Assembly: GCF_001673315.1 (NCBI RefSeq)
Contig: NZ_LZLQ01000038.1
Coordinates: 1-64,000 of the forward strand
DNA from: Mycobacterium asiaticum
GTDB lineage: Bacteria; Actinomycetota; Actinomycetes; Mycobacteriales; Mycobacteriaceae
DNA: 64,000 bases
Direction: 5' to 3'
Below are positions 27,401-35,431 of the stretch, one piece after another (positions within the stretch are counted from its first letter, which is position 1; every line of letters begins with the position of its first letter). The position numbers and the translations under genes were made by a program. Below the pieces are notes generated by a model. That model was not told the origin of the DNA and did not search any database. It saw only the letters and a program-made list of their open reading frames with translations.

Positions 27401-28621
27401 ATTTCCGACGATAAGGTACTCAGCGGAGTTCGTGTATTAGAGGTCGCCGCGTGGACGTTCGTGCCCTCGGCCGGTGCGGTACTTGCCGAGTGGGGCGCAG
27501 AAGTCATCAAGGTCGAGCCGCGTAACGGCGGTGATCCGCAACGCGGCCTGGTCACAATGGGGATCGTCGACTCGGGTGGCGGGTCGGTCAACTACATGAT
27601 CGAAATCCCGAACCGGGGAAAGAAATCCATCGGAGTGGATCTGAGCACGCCCGGCGGCCAGGAAGTGGTGCGCGAACTGGCCAAAACCAGCGATGTGTTC
27701 CTGACCAGTTACCTGCCGGAGCGCCGCGCGAAGCTCGGTATCGACGTCGAGGACATCCGAGCAGCCAACCCGAGCATCGTTTACGTGCGCGGCTCGGGGC
27801 ACGGGCCCAAGGGGCCAGATGCCGACAAGCCTGGCTACGACGGTGTGTCCTACTGGGCGCGGGGGGGAATCGCCACTGTCCTCACTGAGGACGCCGATGA
27901 GTTGGTGCGCTCACGGCCCGCGTTCGGTGACCTGCTCGGAGGGATGGCGATCGCGGGAGGGATCGCCGCCGCGCTTTACAAGAAGGCAATGACTGGGAAG
28001 GGTTCGGTGGTCGACGTTTCCCTTCTCGGGTTGGCCGCATGGAACCTCAGCCCCGACGTCGCGGTGAGCCAAATCCACGGTGGCAGCTCCATTCCCAAGT
28101 ACGGGCACGCCGATTCACCTAACCCGCTGGTGGCCACCTATCGCACGAAAGACGATCGTTACGTGCAGCTGATGATGCTGCAACTCGACAAGTTCTACGC
28201 CGAGGCGATGCGGGTGATCGGTCTTCCCGAGTTGGTGGACGATCCGCGGTTCGCCGAACCCGCATCGCGGTTCGAGAATCGAGTCGTTCTCATCGCGTTG
28301 CTCGACGCGGCGTTCGCCAAGCGCACGTTGGCCGAATGGCGCGAAACGCTGGCGGTGCTATCCGGCGCATGGGGAATTGTGCAGACGCCGGCCGAGCTGT
28401 GTCAGGACCCCGCCGTCGTCGCGAATGGCTACGTCGCGCACACCCAAACCGTCAACGGCGTGCCATTCTCGCTGCCTGTCAACCCCGTTCAGTTCGACGA
28501 GCAGGCGGTCATCCCGCCCGGCGCACCCGAGCACGGCCAGCACACGGAGGAAGTGCTGATGGATGCGGGCATCGACTGGGACCTGATCACGAAGTACAAG
28601 GAATCCGGGGCGATCGTGTGA
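27401..28621 (+). CDS. CaiB/BaiF family CoA-transferase (class III)
   Basis: This 406-aa protein has LSGVRVLEVAAWTFVP at the N-terminus, GAEVIKVEP, DLSTPGGQEVV and the catalytic aspartate region KPGYDGVSYWARGG. It moves CoA between carboxylic acids. No ATG, GTG or TTG codon lies in frame close before the conserved start; ATT at 27401 follows GGAGGG (27391-27396) with ideal spacing, so a rare ATT start is proposed. A TTG near 27263 inside the NTF2-like gene is the alternative. Its stop overlaps the P450 start (GTGA). Confidence 0.75.
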   Translation: MSDDKVLSGVRVLEVAAWTFVPSAGAVLAEWGAEVIKVEPRNGGDPQRGLVTMGIVDSGGGSVNYMIEIPNRGKKSIGVDLSTPGGQEVVRELAKTSDVFLTSYLPERRAKLGIDVEDIRAANPSIVYVRGSGHGPKGPDADKPGYDGVSYWARGGIATVLTEDADELVRSRPAFGDLLGGMAIAGGIAAALYKKAMTGKGSVVDVSLLGLAAWNLSPDVAVSQIHGGSSIPKYGHADSPNPLVATYRTKDDRYVQLMMLQLDKFYAEAMRVIGLPELVDDPRFAEPASRFENRVVLIALLDAAFAKRTLAEWRETLAVLSGAWGIVQTPAELCQDPAVVANGYVAHTQTVNGVPFSLPVNPVQFDEQAVIPPGAPEHGQHTEEVLMDAGIDWDLITKYKESGAIV

Positions 28622-29838
28622 ACTCAACGATCCCCGTGGAATTCGACCCGTTCTCAACCGAATTCTTCAATGGGGCCTATGGCACCTATCGACGGCTTCG
28701 CGATGAGGCGCCCGTCTACTACAGCGAGAAGTGGGATTTCTGGGCGCTCACCCGGTATGAGGATGTAGCACCCGCGACAAAAGACCACGAAACCTTCTCA
28801 TCGGCCAAGGGCGCGACCCTGGACATGGTCAAGGCCCACGACGACGCCATCCCGGTGCCCAAGGTGATCATCTCGATGGATCCGCCCGAGCATCAGAAGA
28901 TGCGCAGGCTAGTCAGCAATGTGTTCACCCCGCGGGCGATTGCCGCGCTGGAAGATATGGTGCGCGACAAGGTTTACGAGCGCATAGAAGCGCTGAATCC
29001 CGCATCCTTCGACGTCGTCGCCGACTTCTCGGCCCTGTTCCCCAACGAGGTCATCACGACGATGCTCGGTGTGCCGAAGCAGGACCGCGATCAAATCCGC
29101 GTTTGGCTGGATTTGCTCCTAGAGCGCCATCCGGGCGAGATCGCCACCACCAAGCGGGGATACGAGGCGTCGGTGAACACGGGCCTCTATTACTACGACC
29201 TGGTGCGGCAGCGGCGGACCCACCCCGAAGACGACATGATCAGCCGTTTGATCGAGACGGAGATCGAACGTGACGGTGTGGTGGAGAAGCTGACCGACGT
29301 CGACATCACTGGGTTCGCAACAATGCTCGGCGGGGCGGGCGCCGAAACGGTCACCAAGCTAGTCGGCAACGCGATGGTCGCATTCGCCGACTTTCCCGAC
29401 CAGTGGAGCAAGCTACGTGACGACCGAAGCAAAATACCCGCCGCGGTGGAGGAACTGCTGCGCTACGAGGCTCCATCGCAGTACCAGGTTCGGACCGCCA
29501 CACGCGACGTGACCTATCACGGGATAACCATCCCGGCCGGCGGTGCGGTGATACTGGTCACCGGTTCGGCGACACGTGACGAGCGAATGTTCGATGATCC
29601 CGACCGGTTGGACATCGATCGAGAGCGCAGGATGGGCTTCAACCTCGCGTTCGGATACGGCATACACAGTTGCCTCGGTGCGGCACTGGCCCGCATGGAG
29701 AGTCGCATCGCGCTCGGCGCGCTTTTGGATCTACTTCCCGAGTACGAAGTCGACCGCGACGGGTTGCAAAGGGTAGCAATGGCGAATGTGTGCGGCTGGT
29801 CAAACGTTCCGGTGCGCAGGGTTGGCGTGGTTGGCTGA
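28618..29838 (+). CDS. Cytochrome P450
   Basis: This 406-aa protein starts at GTG 28618 in a GTGA overlap with the CoA-transferase. The I-helix is GGAGAETVTKL, ExxR is EELLRYEAPS, and the heme-ligand loop FGYGIHSCLGAALAR (Cys in HSCLG). The I-helix threonine motif is the normal AGAET. It is expected to hydroxylate the ring system or side chain of the substrate using ferredoxin supplied elsewhere; no ferredoxin gene is nearby. It ends 11 bp before the convergent TetR gene. The CYP family is not assigned. Confidence 0.85.
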   Translation: MNSTIPVEFDPFSTEFFNGAYGTYRRLRDEAPVYYSEKWDFWALTRYEDVAPATKDHETFSSAKGATLDMVKAHDDAIPVPKVIISMDPPEHQKMRRLVSNVFTPRAIAALEDMVRDKVYERIEALNPASFDVVADFSALFPNEVITTMLGVPKQDRDQIRVWLDLLLERHPGEIATTKRGYEASVNTGLYYYDLVRQRRTHPEDDMISRLIETEIERDGVVEKLTDVDITGFATMLGGAGAETVTKLVGNAMVAFADFPDQWSKLRDDRSKIPAAVEELLRYEAPSQYQVRTATRDVTYHGITIPAGGAVILVTGSATRDERMFDDPDRLDIDRERRMGFNLAFGYGIHSCLGAALARMESRIALGALLDLLPEYEVDRDGLQRVAMANVCGWSNVPVRRVGVVG

Positions 29839-29849
29839 GGCCAGACGTT

Positions 29850-30452
29850 TTAGCGGCGCCGCCCGTGGCCGTCGACGAACCCGTTGACGACATAGGCCCT
29901 TACGAATTCGGTGACCGCCTCGTCGTCACGCATATCGACCGTTGGCGACGGAGTCGTGAACAGCGAGAACAAGATTCGCGCAAACCATTCGGTCGCAGTG
30001 GGGATGTCGAGATCACTTCGGACCTCCCCGGTGAGCCTGGCGGCAGATACGTAGGGCGCCAGGAATTCGGTGCAGTCCTTCAGCAGCATGGCCGCGTTCT
30101 TCGTCATCATCAGGCTGACTTCCGCCTCGTCGAAGTAGGCCTCCGGTTCGACGACCCTGCGTGCCTGGGTGACGAAGACAGCGGCCTCGACGAGCCGGCC
30201 CTCGAGGGTGCTACCGCCGCGGCGGTCGATCGCCTTGGCCATGTTGCGGTAGAACCGCTGCGAGGCCGCCTCGGCGCAGGCTTCGACGATTGTCTCTTTG
30301 TCCCGGAAGTATTCGTAGAACGTGCTGCGGGACACGTCGGCGGTCCGCGCGATGTCGACGATAGTCGTCTTGGCCAAGCTCTGGGTCCGAAAGCAGGCGA
30401 AGGCCGCCGCGATGATGGCAGCGCGGGTGTCGGTCGCGGTTGCCTGCGTCAT
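29850..30452 (-). CDS. TetR-family transcriptional regulator
   Basis: This 200-aa protein has helix-turn-helix TIVDIARTADVSRSTFYEYF at about 29-48 followed by RDKETIVEACAEA. The C-terminal helical domain (WFARILFSLFTTPSPTVDM) resembles mycobacterial TetR proteins linked to lipid catabolism. It is the last gene on the minus strand of the 36.6-30 kb operon-like run, 46 bp after the thiolase-like gene, and is a candidate reader of the GAGAAT-N4-ATTCTC elements; that pairing is inference. Confidence 0.8.
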   Translation of the reverse strand: MTQATATDTRAAIIAAAFACFRTQSLAKTTIVDIARTADVSRSTFYEYFRDKETIVEACAEAASQRFYRNMAKAIDRRGGSTLEGRLVEAAVFVTQARRVVEPEAYFDEAEVSLMMTKNAAMLLKDCTEFLAPYVSAARLTGEVRSDLDIPTATEWFARILFSLFTTPSPTVDMRDDEAVTEFVRAYVVNGFVDGHGRRR

Positions 30453-30497
30453 GGAGAACCCCTTTCTAGCTGCCGATGAGACTAGCGGTGCTGCGCC

Positions 30498-31667
30498 TCA
30501 CCTATCGGGCGCGAGGATCAGTCCACTGGTCGGGACGCCGGTGCCCGAGGTGACCAGCACGTGTTCGACGTGGTCGACCTGGTTGTGAGACGTACCGCGC
30601 ACCTGCCGCACTCCCTCCGTGATGCCGTTCATCCCGTGGATGTAAGCCTCACCGAGCAGGCCACCGTTGGTGTTGATCGGCATCCGCCCGCCCAATGACA
30701 GCTCGTCGATCGATACGAAATCCTTGGCCTCGCCCCGCCCGCAAAATCCGAGTTCCTCGAGTTGGGTGAATACGAACGGAGTGAAGTGGTCGTAAAGGAA
30801 AGCCGTCGATATGTCATTCGGTTTCAGTCCGGAGTCGTGCCACAGCTTGTTGCCGACCACGCCCATTTCGGGTAGCCCGGTGATCTCTTGGCGGTAGTAA
30901 CTCGTCATCACTTCGCCGTCGTAGGCCGCTCCTTGGGCGGCCGCGGTGATGACGGCGGGCGGCTTGGGCAGATCCCGCGCCCGCTCGACACTGGTCACCA
31001 CCATCGCGACGCCGCCGTCACTTTCCTGGCAGCAATCCAGCAGGCGCAGCACCGGTTCGACGATCCAGCGCGACTCCTGATGCTGCTCAAGGGATATGGG
31101 CTTGCCGTAGAACCAGGCGTCCGGGTTATTGGCGGCATGTTTGCGGTCGATGACCGAGATCTTGCCGAAATCGGCGTTGGTGACCCCATAGGTCGACATG
31201 TACCGCTGAGCGTGCAAGGCGACCCACGCGGCCGGGGTCATCAACGCGAATGGCGCGTAGGGAGCCATCCACAACGGCGTCACGCCGGGTTGGCGTCCAG
31301 CGCCGCCGAACCGAAAGCCGGAGCGCTCGTTGAATGCTCGGTAGCACACCACCGCCTCGGCGGCACCGGTCGCGACAGCCATCGCGGCTTGCATCACGGT
31401 TCCTGCGGCCGCTCCGCCGCCGTGCGGAACCCTGGTGAAAAACGATAGGTTTCGGATGCCGACGTTTCGAGCAACCTCGATCTCCTCGTTCTCGTCCACG
31501 GTGAACGTCACCATGCCGTCGATATCGCTGGGACGCATGCCGGCATCGTGGATGGCCGCCTTGACTGCCTCGCAGGCCAGCTGCATTTCGGTGCGCCCCG
31601 ACTCCTTGGAGAATTCAGTCTGACCGATGCCGGCGAGGGCCGCTTTCCCGCCGATGCCGGCGCTCAC
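30498..31667 (-). CDS. Thiolase-fold lipid-transfer protein (Ltp2-like aldolase candidate)
   Basis: This 389-aa protein has the thiolase/SCP-x order: ALAGIGQTEFSK, EIEVARNVGI, CCQESDGGVAMVV, YDHFTPFVFTQLEELGFC, LGGRMPINTNGGLLGEAYIHG and NQVDHVEHVLVTSGTG. The nucleophilic cysteine expected near residue 90 is replaced (VPHGGGAAAG), as in the Ltp2 type, which works as a retro-aldolase with a DUF35 partner rather than as a thiolase. The block sits in an igr-like operon with such a partner at 33244-33657. ATGA overlap with the MaoC-type gene. Function by analogy: C-C cleavage of a beta-hydroxy side-chain CoA ester. Confidence 0.75.
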   Translation of the reverse strand: MSAGIGGKAALAGIGQTEFSKESGRTEMQLACEAVKAAIHDAGMRPSDIDGMVTFTVDENEEIEVARNVGIRNLSFFTRVPHGGGAAAGTVMQAAMAVATGAAEAVVCYRAFNERSGFRFGGAGRQPGVTPLWMAPYAPFALMTPAAWVALHAQRYMSTYGVTNADFGKISVIDRKHAANNPDAWFYGKPISLEQHQESRWIVEPVLRLLDCCQESDGGVAMVVTSVERARDLPKPPAVITAAAQGAAYDGEVMTSYYRQEITGLPEMGVVGNKLWHDSGLKPNDISTAFLYDHFTPFVFTQLEELGFCGRGEAKDFVSIDELSLGGRMPINTNGGLLGEAYIHGMNGITEGVRQVRGTSHNQVDHVEHVLVTSGTGVPTSGLILAPDR

Positions 31668-32116
31668 GCATCGACCCCGTCGAGCAGGCTGAGCACCGCG
31701 GTGCCGGAGACGTGGGCACCGAGGCTGTTGGTGCCTTTGAAGTTGACCTCGACCAAGCCTTCGCCGTCGGCTGACGACTTGTCGGTGACGCTGCCTTCGA
31801 AGCGCAGGGGATCGTTTGGGTAGGCGGGAACACCGAGGCGGACGGAAAGCTTCTTGATTATCGCCTCGGGTCCGGCCCAGTCGTGCAGAAATTTCACACA
31901 GAGCCCGTTGCTGGTCAGGATATTGAGGAAAATATCTTTGGAGCCTTGGGAATTGGCGAAGTCACGGTCGTGGTGCACTGGCATGTAGTCGCGCGAGGCG
32001 ATGGCGCCCGCGACGATCAGCGTGGTGGTCACGGGCACGTCCATCGGTGTGATCTCGTCACCCACATTGATGGTGTTCCACGCCAGGGTTGTGGTGCGCT
32101 TGAGGGTGGAGGTCAT
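31664..32116 (-). CDS. MaoC-like dehydratase subunit (ChsH1-like)
   Basis: This 150-aa single hot-dog protein has NVGDEITPMDVPVTTTLI near the start and the hydratase 2 motif in RDYMPVHHDRDFA (Asp, His). In the mycobacterial igr operon such a protein, ChsH1, pairs with a ChsH2 subunit to hydrate the enoyl-CoA side chain (established there). Here it lies between an Ltp2-like and an FadE-like gene with overlaps of 4 bp at each side. Substrate identity is inferred. Confidence 0.7.
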   Translation of the reverse strand: MTSTLKRTTTLAWNTINVGDEITPMDVPVTTTLIVAGAIASRDYMPVHHDRDFANSQGSKDIFLNILTSNGLCVKFLHDWAGPEAIIKKLSVRLGVPAYPNDPLRFEGSVTDKSSADGEGLVEVNFKGTNSLGAHVSGTAVLSLLDGVDA

Positions 32117-33225
32117 TTGCCGCTTCCTTCCGCATATGCGTTGCCCAGGCGGGCCAGTTGCTGCGACGTCGAGCCGAGCGCAAGTTCGTTCTGCTTAGCC
32201 CACAAGAAATAACGGGACAGGGGGTAGGTGATGTCGATTCCCATGCCACCGTGCACCTGTTGGGCCGAGGCCGCTACGCGGGCACCTGCCTCGGCCGCCC
32301 AGAACTTGGCGATGGCGGCCTCGCGATCAGCCGGTCGTTCTTGGGCAATCAACCATGCCGCGTGCCACGTGGTCCACCGGATAGCTTCGACGTCAATGAA
32401 TGCGTCGGCGAGGCGTTGCTGGACGGCCTGGAATGACCCGATGGGACGGCCGAACTGTTCACGCTCGCTGGTGTATGAGGCGGCCAGTTTCAAAGCCCTT
32501 TCCACAACCCCGATTTGGATCGCACACAGGCCGACCAGGGCCCGGGTATAGAGCAAGTCGACGCTGGCCCCGCCGCCATGTTCGGTGAGTGGCTGGCCGA
32601 TCGCGTCGGTCAAGTCCACGTCGGCATGCGGTTCACCGTTGGTGGTGGGCACCGGTGTGATGGCCACGCCGTCGGTGTCGGTGTCGACGATGAACAGGCC
32701 GGGACCGTCCTCGGTCTGCGCCGACACGATTACGGCCGATGCAAGTTGCGCCGCGGGCACCAACTCCTTCTTGCCTTCTAGTCGCCATGTGTCGCCGTCG
32801 AGTCGTGCGGTGGTACGCGGAGCGGTCGGGGAGGAGTTGCCCGGTTCGACGAGCCCGGCGGTGAGGATTGTGCTGCCGTCGACCACGCCGGGCAGATACC
32901 GTTGTTGCAAGACGTAATCACCGTGCCGCGCAATGGTGTCCGCGCCCAGAACGAGCGTGGCGTAGACGGGGACCGGTGCGACACTGAAGCCGACCTCGCT
33001 TAGCAGCACGCCCAATTCGAGAAATCCGCCGTCGCTGCCGCCCACGGATTCGGGTAGTGCGACGCCGAGCAGGTCGGCGGACGCGAGTTCGTTCCACAAC
33101 TCGGCGTCGTAGCGCACGTCGCCGGACTCCAGTTCGGTCAGATGCTCGGGTGTGGCGCGGTGCTCGAACAACTGGCGCGCCACTTTACCGACGGTCTCTT
33201 GTTCCTCGGTGAAAGTGAAATCCAT
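32113..33225 (-). CDS. Acyl-CoA dehydrogenase subunit (FadE29/ChsE2-like)
   Basis: This 370-aa FAD-dependent acyl-CoA dehydrogenase starts MDFTFTEEQETVG. It has VALPESVGGSDGGF, the flexible middle domain, a YTSEREQFGRPIGSFQAVQQ block and HGGMGIDITYPLSRYF at the end. Its short length and partner at 34250-35431 suggest one half of an alpha2beta2 enzyme, like ChsE1-ChsE2 in cholesterol side-chain degradation (known). It would introduce the alpha-beta double bond before hydration. Confidence 0.75.
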   Translation of the reverse strand: MDFTFTEEQETVGKVARQLFEHRATPEHLTELESGDVRYDAELWNELASADLLGVALPESVGGSDGGFLELGVLLSEVGFSVAPVPVYATLVLGADTIARHGDYVLQQRYLPGVVDGSTILTAGLVEPGNSSPTAPRTTARLDGDTWRLEGKKELVPAAQLASAVIVSAQTEDGPGLFIVDTDTDGVAITPVPTTNGEPHADVDLTDAIGQPLTEHGGGASVDLLYTRALVGLCAIQIGVVERALKLAASYTSEREQFGRPIGSFQAVQQRLADAFIDVEAIRWTTWHAAWLIAQERPADREAAIAKFWAAEAGARVAASAQQVHGGMGIDITYPLSRYFLWAKQNELALGSTSQQLARLGNAYAEGSGK

Positions 33226-33243
33226 GAGTTCAATCGCCTTCGG

Positions 33244-33657
33244 TCAGCCGGCCGGCCGGAATTGATGCAGCACCAACTCGTCGCCACTCGGAAGGGCTTC
33301 AAATGTCTCGTAGAAGACCTCGACGGGCATGCCGACCTCGACGGCTGCGGGTTCAATGTCACAGAGGTTCGACACGATGCGCACACCCTCTTCGAGCTCG
33401 ATCAGCGCAACGACGTATGGGTACTGAAGAAACGGCAGCGGGGGGTACTGCGGCATCACGAAGCTGTACACCGTGCCGCGCCCTGAGGCCAGGACGTAGT
33501 CCCATTTGAGCGACTGGCACCTGCCGCACATCGGCCGCGGCGGGACACGTAACGTTTGGCAGTTTGCGCAGCGCTGAATGCGAAGTTCGTTGTCTTTCAA
33601 GCCCGACCAGAAGAACTCGGTGTCGGGACTGATCGAGGGAGCGAGTCTGCTGGCCAT
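33244..33657 (-). CDS. DUF35 zinc-ribbon/OB-fold protein (C-terminal half of ChsH2-like)
   Basis: This 137-aa protein has four cysteines in a rubredoxin-like ribbon (CANC at the start, CGRC about 14 residues later) followed by an OB fold with GRGTVYSFVM, PYVVALIELEEGVRIV and a loop ending VGMPVEVFYE. DUF35 proteins bind acyl-CoA and partner a thiolase-like protein. In M. tuberculosis ChsH2 this domain is fused to a MaoC domain; here it is separate. The ATG overlaps the previous gene's stop by one base (TGATG). Confidence 0.75.
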   Translation of the reverse strand: MASRLAPSISPDTEFFWSGLKDNELRIQRCANCQTLRVPPRPMCGRCQSLKWDYVLASGRGTVYSFVMPQYPPLPFLQYPYVVALIELEEGVRIVSNLCDIEPAAVEVGMPVEVFYETFEALPSGDELVLHQFRPAG

Positions 33658-34232
33658 CAGTCCCCAGCCGTTCCGGCGGGGGCCCCGCCCGTCTTGAATC
33701 GCAGTGTGCGGAACCATTGGCGGCCGATCACCTCGTCATTCTGATCGCGGTAAGTGGTCACCCAGGTGACGAAGTAGCCGTCGCCCATCGCCGTTTTCTT
33801 CTCGTCGGAGATCGAGTCGAAGACCGTCTCGGCGGTGATCTGGTCCCCTACCCGGGGATAGCGTTCGATCTCGAACTCGGAGTTCGTCGCGATGATGCCG
33901 GTATAACCGGCGTCGGACAGGAACTGCAGCGGGTTGCTCTTGATTTCGATTGGCACACCGCCGCGCTCGTGAATGCCCGCCAGCTTCGGTGGGGGCATGG
34001 TCCAGGTCTGCAGCATCACCGGCGGCGAGACCAGCCCCCCGTGCCGAGAGCTCCGGGCGAAGTCCTCGTCGAGGTAGGCCGGGTTCATGTCGTCCAATGC
34101 GTAAGCCCAATGTCGGATCATCGCGGCGTTCACCGGATCCGGTGCGTGGGACGGTCTGCCGACCCCGTCGGTGGGCGTGCCGACCAGCGCGTCCAGGTGC
34201 TGGCGCAGTTCGTCTTTGGTCGATTCGGTCAT
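33657..34232 (-). CDS. FAS1-like/MaoC-type dehydratase domain protein (N-terminal half of ChsH2-like)
   Basis: This 191-aa protein has RHWAYALDDMNPAYLDEDFA in place of the full Asp-x4-His dehydratase motif, with Tyr instead of His, then PPVMLQTWTM and a second strand set with GDQITAETVFDSI. In ChsH2 this domain is non-catalytic by itself and shapes the active site of ChsH1. The start is ATG 34232 (MTESTKDEL), 11 bp after GGAG; a GTG at 34244 lies in the ribosome site itself. Split genes here correspond to one fused gene in the M. tuberculosis igr operon. Confidence 0.75.
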   Translation of the reverse strand: MTESTKDELRQHLDALVGTPTDGVGRPSHAPDPVNAAMIRHWAYALDDMNPAYLDEDFARSSRHGGLVSPPVMLQTWTMPPPKLAGIHERGGVPIEIKSNPLQFLSDAGYTGIIATNSEFEIERYPRVGDQITAETVFDSISDEKKTAMGDGYFVTWVTTYRDQNDEVIGRQWFRTLRFKTGGAPAGTAGD

Positions 34233-34249
34233 AGGTGTCGACACTCCTT

Positions 34250-35431
34250 TCAGGAGGCTCGCATGTCGCGGGGTGCGCGCGGCATTCCCAGACCCGCCAT
34301 GGCGATGATGTCGCGTTGCAGTTCGTTGGCTCCGCCGCCGAATGTGTTGATGACGGCTAGCCGGTAGGCGCTCTCCAGTTCGCCCTTGAGCGGGCCTGAC
34401 TGATCCTTTCGTAGGCCCGCCTGGCCGACCACGTCGAGCAGCTCGCGGGCGACCTGTTGGGTGAGTTCGGTGCCGAAAACCTTTGCGGCCGATGCCTCAC
34501 CCATGCCCAGCGCACCGGAACTCATGTTGGTGTTTACCCGCAGGTTGAGCAGACGGTAGGCCGCGACCTGCGCCTCTACGCGTGCCAAGGCCTGTTGCAC
34601 CCACGGTTGGTCGATGACGAATCCGTCATCGAGCTCAGTGGTCTTGGCCCACGTCAGCGTCTTGTCGAATAGTGGCTCGAGCGCACCGAGATTGCCCAGT
34701 GCTGCGCGCTCGAGATTCAGCTGATTGGTGACCAACTTCCAGCCCTGGTTCTCGCCGAGGACGATGGCGCTCTCGGGGACCCGCACATCGTCGTAGAAGG
34801 TGTAGTAGGTCGAGACACCGGGCATCGTGCGCAGTGGTTTCCAAGAGAAGCCCGGTGCGTCGGTGGGCACGATGAATACCGTGATGCCCTTGTGCTTCTT
34901 GACTTCCGGATCAGTCCGGGCGGCCAGCCAGATGTAGTCGGCGAATTCCGCACCGCTGGTGAACATCTTGGCGCCGTTGATCACGAACTCGTCGCCGTCG
35001 CGCACCGCACTGGTCCGTAGTGATGCGAGATCACTACCGGCGCCGGGCTCGGAGTAGCCGATCGCGAAGTCGACCTTGCCTTGCAGGATCGCGGGAAGGA
35101 ACTTTTGCTTCTGCTCCTCGGTCCCGTACTGAATGAGCGTGGGGCCGACCGTGTTCAGCGTGATCATCGGTAGTGGTGCATGGACTCGGCGTGCTTCCTC
35201 GCCAAAGATGTACTGCTCGAGGGGAGTGAGGCCGCTGCCGCCATACTCGACCGGCCACGCGACACCGAGCAGGCCGGCCTCGCCGAGCGCACGCCGGCAG
35301 TCGGCCACCGCCGCGCCGCCCTCCATCAGCCCTGCTACCGCCTTGCGCCGTTCGGGGGTCATCACGGCTTCCAGCCGCTGACGAAAGTCCTTTCGGAGCT
35401 GTTCCTGTTCGGGGGTGAAGTCGAAATCCAT
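34250..35431 (-). CDS. Acyl-CoA dehydrogenase subunit (FadE28/ChsE1-like)
   Basis: This 393-aa protein starts at ATG 35431 (MDFDFTPEQEQLRKDF). It has the FAD/substrate motif YSEPGAGSDLASLRTSAV, AVRDGDEFVINGAKMFTSGA, and FGGGANELQRDIIAMAGLGM at the end. The catalytic region and the pairing with 32113-33225 suggest the partner subunit. The start overlaps the P450 stop by one base. The upstream P450, two FadE, split ChsH2, ChsH1-like and Ltp2-like genes run without gaps. Confidence 0.8.
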   Translation of the reverse strand: MDFDFTPEQEQLRKDFRQRLEAVMTPERRKAVAGLMEGGAAVADCRRALGEAGLLGVAWPVEYGGSGLTPLEQYIFGEEARRVHAPLPMITLNTVGPTLIQYGTEEQKQKFLPAILQGKVDFAIGYSEPGAGSDLASLRTSAVRDGDEFVINGAKMFTSGAEFADYIWLAARTDPEVKKHKGITVFIVPTDAPGFSWKPLRTMPGVSTYYTFYDDVRVPESAIVLGENQGWKLVTNQLNLERAALGNLGALEPLFDKTLTWAKTTELDDGFVIDQPWVQQALARVEAQVAAYRLLNLRVNTNMSSGALGMGEASAAKVFGTELTQQVARELLDVVGQAGLRKDQSGPLKGELESAYRLAVINTFGGGANELQRDIIAMAGLGMPRAPRDMRAS

